Position numbers and translations under genes: made by a program
In this document: positions 57,382-62,698 of the stretch, piece after piece
Numbering within the stretch: position 1 is the stretch's first letter
Layout: each line of letters begins with the position of its first letter
Origin: a virus
Virus record (IMG/VR): IMGVR_UViG_3300025913_000005
Span: 1-62,698 of that record
Length of the DNA: 62,698 nt
Reading direction: 5' to 3' (one strand)
The notes under the pieces: model-generated
The model's input: the letters and a program-made list of their open reading frames with translations, nothing else
Told to the model about the DNA's origin: nothing
Database searches by the model: none

Positions 57382-57642
57382 CTACCGGTGGAACAGCCTC
57401 CCAATCCGGTGAAAGAACGATGCGCGCGCAGGCCTCGCCATCGGCAGAGAGCTGCAAAGGCCATTGTCGAGACACTGATTATAAGCCTCGTCGTAAACCT
57501 CGTCATACTCGCCGTCACTGCATCCACCCTGATACTTGCAGAAACCGGCAGCTGCATTGCTGGCCCATTGCGAGCAGCAAGGCCTGTAACCTCCCGCCTG
57601 CAGAGCGACAGCGATAAATAGGACTGCTAGTAGTTTTTTCAT
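57382..57642 (-). CDS. Exported cysteine-rich small protein (86 aa)
   Basis: Leader M-K-K-L-L-A-V-L-F-I-A-V-A-L-Q-A-G-G, then C-C-S-Q-W and several further cysteines (C-K, C-S-D, C-L-D, C-S-S). Disulphide-bonded exported peptide likely. First gene of the exported run of four. Function unknown. Confidence 0.62.
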   Translation of the reverse strand: MKKLLAVLFIAVALQAGGYRPCCSQWASNAAAGFCKYQGGCSDGEYDEVYDEAYNQCLDNGLCSSLPMARPARASFFHRIGRLFHR

Positions 57643-57643
57643 C

Positions 57644-57672
57644 CTGTCAGGATATCGCGATCAGAGTAAAAT
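57644..57672 (+). promoter_or_regulatory. Plus-strand promoter CTGTCA-17-TAAAAT
   Basis: CTGTCA (57644-57649), a 17-base spacer, and TAAAAT (57667-57672) precede the 57698 gene, which has an AAGGAG ribosome site. This promoter is of the normal, leadered type. Confidence 0.55.
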
Positions 57673-57697
57673 AGTTCGACTCAAAGGAGAGTCGATC

Positions 57698-58105
57698 ATG
57701 GGAACATCGAAACGAATTGGGATCATCTTTTCTATGCTGATGCTCGCAGCTGTAGCAGCTGGCGGATATCGCTTAACTCACCCAGTGAAAGCTCACGTGC
57801 AATCATCCAGCTGCCCTGGGTGTATTGGTACAGATCCGTCGTGCGGGAACTGTCACGTATTTTTGTATGTCAGGGATTACATCGGGTCTGGCGCATTGTG
57901 CGATCAGTGCGACGATAGTTTCCCCCCTCCACCAAACGGCATGTCGTCGGCGCGACCGATCGATCTGTTAACTAAAAATGGGATTGCCCTTAAGATGGCC
58001 GCCGATTATCGCCAGAAGCGATTGCCACCCGGTCACGCTGAACTTTCGGCAGAACTGATTAAAAAGTCCTGCTGGCAGCGACTGAAGGAAATCTCTACCG
58101 AGTAG
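57698..58105 (+). CDS. Exported cysteine-rich protein (135 aa)
   Basis: Leader or anchor G-I-I-F-S-M-L-M-L-A-A-V-A-A-G-G, then C-P-G-C-I-G-T-D-P-S-C-G-N-C-H and C-D-Q-C-D, a cluster of cysteines and a C-terminal helix. Disulphide- or zinc-linked exported protein; function unknown. Confidence 0.62.
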   Translation: MGTSKRIGIIFSMLMLAAVAAGGYRLTHPVKAHVQSSSCPGCIGTDPSCGNCHVFLYVRDYIGSGALCDQCDDSFPPPPNGMSSARPIDLLTKNGIALKMAADYRQKRLPPGHAELSAELIKKSCWQRLKEISTE

Positions 58106-58179
58106 TACGATTGTATCGGCGCGGGTACGGTGCAGACTCCCATCGGCATTGGCTCGCATCGGGCCAGCCCGCGCCTTCG

Positions 58180-58188
58180 TGGTAAAAT
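58180..58188 (+). promoter_or_regulatory. Extended -10 TGGTAAAAT
   Basis: TGgTAAAAT lies just upstream of the ribosome site (AGGAG) of the 58209 gene. The spacing to the start is 20 bases, so this is a leadered promoter. Confidence 0.4.
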
Positions 58189-58208
58189 CCGCCCAGGAGT
58201 CAAACGAT

Positions 58209-58697
58209 ATGGGCATCGCCCCTTCTGCAGATCAAACCACTCTAACTGCTGCGCAGGCCAACATTCTGGCAAGCTCGAAAGCAAACTGCGCATTACTCAA
58301 TAACAACGAAATCAAGACTTACATCAGCGCGTATAACGACTACTGCCTCGCTATGGGCAGCGGGTCTTTTGTGCCCGTCGAGCGCCGCACGCCTCCCGCC
58401 CCGCCGTTTGCCTGGGTGCTGGCACCTGCTGATGCAAACGGGTTCGTGTTCTACATACAGAGCACGACAGAAACAGTATGCGCGCAGCTGCCACCCGTGA
58501 CATACGTCGGCGGAATTACAGCCCCTGTTTACCCGCCTGACGTCGTTGCTATCGGGCATCAGATCATTCCTGGCTGGTTCTCGGTACTGCCGAACGATAC
58601 ATGGCCCGCTGGCAAGGAAACCGAGGCGCAGCCCGACGGCCACGTCTACGTTAAGCAACTAACCATCGGTGGCGCGTGGTACCACCAAATCAGCTAA
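58209..58697 (+). CDS. Hypothetical protein of the plus-strand group (162 aa)
   Basis: ATG 58209 with AGGAG upstream. N-terminal 50 residues helical with two cysteines; then a Pro/Phe-rich middle (P-P-A-P-P-F-A-W) and a beta-rich end. No signal peptide. No family recognised; fibre-associated or capsid-associated roles are conceivable. Confidence 0.58.
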   Translation: MGIAPSADQTTLTAAQANILASSKANCALLNNNEIKTYISAYNDYCLAMGSGSFVPVERRTPPAPPFAWVLAPADANGFVFYIQSTTETVCAQLPPVTYVGGITAPVYPPDVVAIGHQIIPGWFSVLPNDTWPAGKETEAQPDGHVYVKQLTIGGAWYHQIS

Positions 58698-58710
58698 GGG
58701 GGAAGCGACG

Positions 58711-59091
58711 ATGCTAGACCTGAAAGCAATCGACGATCAGTATAAGCCTCTCGAAGACCTGGAGCCGCAGCTGAAGTCTGCGCGCAAAGCATGGGCGATG
58801 GCCGTTAATGCGCTCGACGCAGCGAAGACTCAACTGCAGGCCGATAAGCGAGCGCTTGCTGCGATTCTGCCGAAGATCCAAGTCGGCGTATTTTCCACTT
58901 CCGACACGAACGATATTGCAACATTCCTGGCGGATCAGATGGCCGTTAACAGCGATGATGCGAAGCTGCCTGCGCTGGAGGCTGCTGTCTCTGATTCCTT
59001 CAACGCCTGGAACAGCCTTTACCTGAAATGGCAAGCTGCCAATTCTGTTCTTACGCAGAATCCTGGGCAGGTCGAGCAGGTGCAGCAGTGA
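58711..59091 (+). CDS. Helical protein of the plus-strand group (126 aa)
   Basis: ATG 58711 with GGGGGAAG upstream. Long amphipathic helices (Q-L-K-S-A-R-K-A-W-A-M-A-V-N-A-L-D-A-A), no cysteines. Function unknown. Confidence 0.58.
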   Translation: MLDLKAIDDQYKPLEDLEPQLKSARKAWAMAVNALDAAKTQLQADKRALAAILPKIQVGVFSTSDTNDIATFLADQMAVNSDDAKLPALEAAVSDSFNAWNSLYLKWQAANSVLTQNPGQVEQVQQ

Positions 59092-59507
59092 GCATCGGCT
59101 CTTTCTTTGGATCGATCGGCCATGTCTTAGGCGGCGCTTTCACGTCTGCCGTTCCTAAGATCGCCACTACCGCGAATATCGCCAGCGTCGTCGTAGGTGC
59201 CTTTAATCCGCCTCTCGGCGCTGTTCTCGCCAAACTTGGCGGAATCGTCGCAGCGATGGAAACCGCCTACACTACAGCGAAAGCTGGCGTGCAGAAGAGA
59301 CAGACTGCCGCGCAGATCGCTGTCGCAGAAATCCCCCAGCTTGAGGAAGTCGTTAGCGCATTCGGCGCGAACGTCGCAATTCCGCAGGCTGAGCTCGGCG
59401 AAGCAATCGATGCGGTTGTGAATGCCAATAACAAGGTGCAGGCACTCGTGCAGGCGATCGAGGCTGCAAATAAGAAGCCTGCGGTTATCGCGGCGCCAGC
59501 AAAATAA
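59088..59507 (+). CDS. Gly/Ala-rich amphipathic protein (139 aa)
   Basis: GTG 59088 overlaps the previous stop. The first 65 residues are glycine- and alanine-rich and hydrophobic (G-S-F-F-G-S-I-G-H-V-L-G-G-A-F), then helical. It could insert in membranes (holin-like) or be a virion protein; no family is certain. Confidence 0.52.
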   Translation: MSIGSFFGSIGHVLGGAFTSAVPKIATTANIASVVVGAFNPPLGAVLAKLGGIVAAMETAYTTAKAGVQKRQTAAQIAVAEIPQLEEVVSAFGANVAIPQAELGEAIDAVVNANNKVQALVQAIEAANKKPAVIAAPAK

Positions 59508-59542
59508 ATAGCGCTTTATAAGCTAAAGTACGGAGTAAAAAA

Positions 59543-59574
59543 AGAGACAGTGCATATATAATCGCACTGTCTCT
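59543..59574 (-). terminator. Rho-independent terminator, minus strand
   Basis: AGAGACAGTGC (59543-59553) pairs with GCACTGTCTCT (59564-59574), an 11-bp perfect stem with a 10-base loop, flanked by seven A on the plus strand, i.e. a T-run on the minus strand. It would end the late minus-strand transcript after the endolysin-like gene. Confidence 0.85.
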
Positions 59575-59596
59575 AATAATCCTCCGAAAGTCTTCT

Positions 59597-59631
59597 CCCC
59601 TGGTGGGTTGCCACCTGCCAGGGGATTTTTT
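59597..59631 (+). terminator. Rho-independent terminator, plus strand
   Basis: CCCCTGG (59597-59603) pairs with CCAGGGG (59618-59624), followed by ATTTTTT. It ends the plus-strand group 57698-59507. Confidence 0.8.
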
Positions 59632-59648
59632 ACGCTTCAGCGCTGGCT

Positions 59649-59654
59649 TATACT
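59649..59654 (+). promoter_or_regulatory. -10 hexamer TATACT, leaderless type
   Basis: TATACT is followed by 6 bases and the ATG at 59661, directly after the terminator. Same spacing as other plus-strand morons. Confidence 0.45.
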
Positions 59655-59660
59655 ATCACA

Positions 59661-59942
59661 ATGAAAACTTTAGCCACTCTGTTTCTATTACTCCTCTGCT
59701 GCTCGATAGTCGCGAGTGCAGAGTGCCCGATGGGATCTCACAGAGAAGATACAGGCGATATCGTCTGCACTCAGAACCCAGACGGTACCTTTAACTGCTA
59801 CGATCGCGGCGAATGCGTTCCTAACCAGGGATGCTTCGACCCGACCGAAGGACTTTGCGCGCCGCCTATCTGGTTGCCGCAGGCTGTCGCCGACAACCGG
59901 GTGCGCCTTCCTCAGTTCAGCCTGCCACCTAAGAAGCGATAA
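59661..59942 (+). CDS. Exported cysteine-rich protein (93 aa)
   Basis: Leader M-K-T-L-A-T-L-F-L-L-L-L-C-C-S-I-V-A-S-A, then C-P-M-G-S-H...C-T-Q...C-Y...C-V-P...C-F-D...C-A-P, six cysteines in the mature peptide. Disulphide-rich exported protein. It converges with the endolysin-like gene (14-base overlap). Function unknown. Confidence 0.62.
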   Translation: MKTLATLFLLLLCCSIVASAECPMGSHREDTGDIVCTQNPDGTFNCYDRGECVPNQGCFDPTEGLCAPPIWLPQAVADNRVRLPQFSLPPKKR

Positions 59943-60282
59943 CCTTCAGAACCTCGCGCATGGGGCTATCAGGCCCCATGCCTAACCCCTTGCATACGAA
60001 ATCCAGATAATGCGCAGTGTTGTTCTCATTCGGCGGCGCGAATTGCCAGACAGCCTGCCGCAGCGTCATCCCGCGCGCAGCGTAAAGCTGTAGCTGTCTT
60101 TCGAGATCCTGCCAGCCGTGAGCGTCGGTATCGATCGTGCCGATATCTTCAAGTTTCCTTGGGTCTGGGTGCTGCGAGTGCGGGGAGTGCCTTAGATCGC
60201 CAGGGTTATGCCGCAGAGTAGGCACGACTCCCGGCTTCCCGAATCCTTCCATTTGCGCGATCAGCGCAGCAAGCTTCGTCAT
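59929..60282 (-). CDS. Endolysin-like lysozyme / structural lytic protein (117 aa)
   Basis: E12 in A-Q-M-E-G-F-G, N-P-G-D-L around residues 26-30, and repeated Q-L-x-L-Y-A-A-R-G-M-T-L-R-Q-A, then W-Q-F-A-P and N-N-T-A-H-Y-L. This is the pattern of the small phage structural-lytic / lysozyme-like domain (N-x-P-G-x-L and G-M-T-L types). A cell-wall cutting role is likely. No holin is adjacent that can be named. Confidence 0.68.
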   Translation of the reverse strand: MTKLAALIAQMEGFGKPGVVPTLRHNPGDLRHSPHSQHPDPRKLEDIGTIDTDAHGWQDLERQLQLYAARGMTLRQAVWQFAPPNENNTAHYLDFVCKGLGMGPDSPMREVLKVIAS

Positions 60283-60389
60283 TCGTCAAATGCTACCCCT
60301 AAAAAGCGACTGGCGCTAGTCGGGACTAACCGACTGCGCCAGATGGGATAGTAAGCGACAGAGAAAACGAAGGAAGCGCCGAGGCCTGC

Positions 60390-60698
60390 TTAGGCAGCGG
60401 GCGGTACCGGCTGGTCCGGGTTTTGCCCCAGAGCCTGCAGGTTAGCAATCTCGGTGTTGAAGGCAGCGAGATCATCGGCGGAAAGGTTGCCCTGACCGGC
60501 GACGAGGGCCTGAATACGGGCAGCGATCGCGTTGGTTGCTTGGTTGAACTGCTCGATAAGAGCAGCTACTTGCGGAGAAACGGCCATGTTTTTTGACTCC
60601 TTTCTAAAGTCGTATAGATCGAGCGCCTGCTTTGCAGCCAGCAGATTAGCTTCGATCTGCTGAAGTTTAGCGAAGGCTTCCGAATCGGTCACCCCCAC
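60390..60698 (-). CDS. Small helical protein between tail tip and endolysin (102 aa)
   Basis: GTG 60698 starts it; a second start, ATG 60587 with AGGAG, lies inside and may give a short 65-aa form. Helical, Ala/Gln-rich (E-Q-F-N-Q-A-T-N-A-I-A-A-R-I-Q-A-L), with Pro-rich end. Function unknown; could be a tail-associated protein. Confidence 0.6.
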   Translation of the reverse strand: MGVTDSEAFAKLQQIEANLLAAKQALDLYDFRKESKNMAVSPQVAALIEQFNQATNAIAARIQALVAGQGNLSADDLAAFNTEIANLQALGQNPDQPVPPAA

Positions 60699-60711
60699 AG
60701 GATATCAGAAG

Positions 60712-62698
60712 CTAGCCGAAAGTCACCCCCTTACAGAATCCTGCGCTCGGTGTCGTTTGCGTGGTCCAGGTAATACCGTCTGGCGAAGTCATAACAGCCA
60801 GGGTAGTACTGGAGCTCTGATTCGCCACTGCGACGTATAGGCTATTTCCATAGCCGACTGCCTGCCAATTTCTGGTTGATGGTGTCGTTTGCGTGCTCCA
60901 GGTAACTCCATCGTTCGACGTCATGGCCTGCGGGCTTGAGCCGTGCGTCGTCACGGCAACGAACTGCGAGCCTCCGAAGACGACGCCATTCCAGATGCGC
61001 GTGTCGCCTGCGGGGTCGGCCTGCGACGTCCAGGTGATACCGTCAGGAGAAGTGTGCAAGTGAATGCCGGAACCTCCCACGCCGCCAAGAGCTGCGAAGA
61101 CGCCAGCGCCAAAAGCGACGCAGGTAAACTGCGGTGTTACGGCGACAGATCGATTCGTCCAGGTCACAGCGTCTGGCGAACTCATAATAGAAGTCGTCGA
61201 GCTTCCATTTCCGACAGCCACGTAAACGCCTGCCCCATACGCTAAATCAGCCCATGCTGTGCCTGTGCTCGTGATCGTTTGAGCAGTCCAGGTAACGCCG
61301 TCAGGCGACGTCATTACGCCGTTTGTGCTGCCGACTTTATAGAGAGCGACGAACTGGCTATTTGCAAAAATGATTTTATTAACGTGGCCGTTATCAGCAG
61401 GAGAGCTTTGCAGCGTCCAGGTAACGCCATCTGGAGAAGTCGCGATCTGCTCAGTAGTCGACGTGAAGTCTGCGCCTAGAACATAGACGCCAGCGCCGAA
61501 GGCGACTGTCTTTCCAGAATCTGGCAGAGGCGTATTCTGCGACGTCCAGGTAGATCCATCAGGCGAAGTCATGACGATATCGCCAGCGCTTGCGCCGTCG
61601 TCGTGAGCGACTAAGAATAGGCTGGCCGATACAGGCGGTGCCTCTGGGCCCTCTGGCGCCTTAACGATTCCATTCGGGAAATACGTCGCGATAAAGACAT
61701 CGCCACCAGAAGCAGGTACCGCAAGCTGAATCTGGTTTTTGTTGATAATCAGATAGTCGCCGCCACCTTCGACGTATCCGACTTCAGTGGGGTCGAAAGG
61801 CGAAAGCTCCAGGCCGTTTTTCTCCAAAATAACGATCTGGTTTCCGGTATAGGCAGAGGCCAGAGGCACCCAGGAAAGCGCGAGCAGTCCAGGCGAGCGC
61901 AATTCCCATTCACCATGCGTCGTGCTAACTGCTGCAGGCGAACCGCTAAGCGTGGCGATCACTCCGACGACTGCGCTGATGGTATAGGTTCCAGTAGTCC
62001 ACCCTGCGCCGCCTGTGACGATCACGTAGCTGCCGACGTCGCCTGCGACGAATGGGCGCGAGGCAGACGTTACCTTAGTATCGTCGGCAGCGTCGACGAC
62101 TAAATCCTTCGCCTTCCAGATCCGATACATTCCAGGAGCTTCCTGAACCCACTGCTGGCCTGCAGGCTGCGAGGGCGTGCCTGATACCGGCGCGCCTGCT
62201 GGCGCTGTCGTGGGGTCCTTCAGTGTCGGCGTCGCTACCTGGATAGTGGTTCCGTTGCTGGCAGTCTGCGAACCGGCAGGAGTAACGATAGCCAGATTCT
62301 GAAAGAAATCAACGAAGGTGCCGACGACGGGCACGTTAATTACGGTGATCTTGTAGCGGAAATGGCCGAACGGTTCCGGTAGCGACTCCATTCCAGGAAT
62401 CAGCGTGGCCTGAATTTCCTGCACGAGCCATGTGCCATTCAGCAGGACTGGTGCCTTCGCAGGCGAAACGATTGATATCGTGAGCAGCTGCCCAGGAGCG
62501 AGCAAGGCCTGATCGATCGAAAAGGAAAAGCTCGATGGTAGCGTCTTGTAAGCTGTCAGCGCGTTTACAGCTTCGACGTATGCCGAGATCGCTTCGGTAT
62601 TGTTCGTATCGGTTATCAGCTGATCGTAGCGGCCAGATCCATCCTCGACCGCCGCGCGAATCGCCACTAGCGCAGAATCCTCGACAGCGATCGTATCG
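60712..62698 (-). CDS. Tail-tip protein, C-terminal part with 7-repeat propeller
   Basis: Continuation of the gene that begins at 1459; bases 62577-62698 repeat 1-122. The last ~310 residues (60712-61600) contain seven repeats with the core S-P-D-G-[VI]-T-W-T spaced by about 40 residues, each followed by a strand ending in V-A-F/Y-G-x-G/S-x-F/Y-V-A. This is a sialidase/Asp-box-like beta-propeller of seven blades, expected at the tip for receptor binding. The upstream stretch has beta-sandwich linkers. The C terminus ends in G-V-T-F-G. Confidence 0.8.
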   Translation of the reverse strand, partial: DTIAVEDSALVAIRAAVEDGSGRYDQLITDTNNTEAISAYVEAVNALTAYKTLPSSFSFSIDQALLAPGQLLTISIVSPAKAPVLLNGTWLVQEIQATLIPGMESLPEPFGHFRYKITVINVPVVGTFVDFFQNLAIVTPAGSQTASNGTTIQVATPTLKDPTTAPAGAPVSGTPSQPAGQQWVQEAPGMYRIWKAKDLVVDAADDTKVTSASRPFVAGDVGSYVIVTGGAGWTTGTYTISAVVGVIATLSGSPAAVSTTHGEWELRSPGLLALSWVPLASAYTGNQIVILEKNGLELSPFDPTEVGYVEGGGDYLIINKNQIQLAVPASGGDVFIATYFPNGIVKAPEGPEAPPVSASLFLVAHDDGASAGDIVMTSPDGSTWTSQNTPLPDSGKTVAFGAGVYVLGADFTSTTEQIATSPDGVTWTLQSSPADNGHVNKIIFANSQFVALYKVGSTNGVMTSPDGVTWTAQTITSTGTAWADLAYGAGVYVAVGNGSSTTSIMSSPDAVTWTNRSVAVTPQFTCVAFGAGVFAALGGVGGSGIHLHTSPDGITWTSQADPAGDTRIWNGVVFGGSQFVAVTTHGSSPQAMTSNDGVTWSTQTTPSTRNWQAVGYGNSLYVAVANQSSSTTLAVMTSPDGITWTTQTTPSAGFCKGVTFG
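62577..62698. repeat. Terminal direct repeat, right copy
   Basis: Exact copy of 1-122. See left copy. Confidence 0.95.

Noticed and set aside
1-62698. CRISPR array or IS element
   Set aside because: No regularly spaced repeats, no transposase and no terminal inverted repeats flanking a gene were found.
1-62698. Integrase, excisionase or lysogeny repressor
   Set aside because: No tyrosine or serine recombinase motifs and no clear CI-like helix-turn-helix protein; the 27959 winged-helix-like protein is too weak a signal.

Overview
The window is a complete genome of a tailed, long-tailed (siphovirus-type) bacteriophage, opened at an arbitrary point inside a tail gene. The first 122 bases (1-122) are repeated exactly as the last 122 (62577-62698), and a tail-protein reading frame runs without interruption across that join, so the molecule is a circular (or circularly permuted) contig with a unique length of 62,576 bp. 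No host chromosome, integrase, recombinase of the integrase type, or CRISPR array is visible. The host is probably an acidobacterium: several exported proteins have signal peptides and domain types that I associate with Acidobacteriota (quinoprotein-like propeller, malectin, a twin-arginine leader of the MNRRDFL type). That host call is inference, not proof.

Layout. Almost everything is on the minus strand and reads right to left. Early/replication-recombination genes lie at about 39-53 kb: replication initiator-like protein, OB-fold zinc-finger protein, VRR-NUC nuclease, Sak4-like ATPase, RecE-like exonuclease, DnaQ-like exonuclease, and many tiny zinc-binding proteins. Packaging genes lie at 34-37.5 kb: a ParB-domain/TAGT glycosyltransferase fusion, small terminase, and a large terminase split into separate ATPase and nuclease genes. 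An unusual 12 kb block (20-32 kb) then separates terminase from portal; it is one tightly overlapping gene string with four family-2-type glycosyltransferases, two methyltransferases and a sugar-nucleotide-type SDR. The portal, capsid protease/scaffold, cement protein, capsid, connectors, tail tube, tail chaperones (with a lambda-like -1 frameshift), a 2,220-residue tape measure and a 1,107-residue tail-tip protein ending in a 7-repeat propeller follow from 19.8 kb down to 1 and across the join to 60.7 kb. An endolysin-like gene at 59.9-60.3 kb ends this late string in front of a minus-strand terminator.

Small groups of plus-strand genes are inserted at 9.5, 16.4, 19.9, 32.5-33.9, 38.1, 51-52.3, 57.7-59.5 and 59.7 kb. 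Many have a -10-like hexamer only 4-10 bases upstream of the start codon, so they look like independently transcribed morons with leaderless or nearly leaderless mRNAs. They include an HNH endonuclease, a PD-(D/E)XK-type protein, a radical SAM enzyme and exported cysteine-rich proteins.

Two themes stand out. First, a base- or glycan-modification theme: ParB-TAGT fusion, glycosyltransferases, methyltransferases and a radical SAM enzyme. No DNA polymerase, thymidylate synthase-like enzyme or TET/JBP oxygenase is recognisable to explain the target base. Second, a phage secretome: at least seven proteins carry Sec- or Tat-type signal peptides, four of them in one overlapping run at 53.4-57.6 kb (malectin-like, quinoprotein-like propeller, fibre-like and cysteine-rich proteins). 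There is no recognisable lysogeny module, so a virulent life style is possible but not shown.
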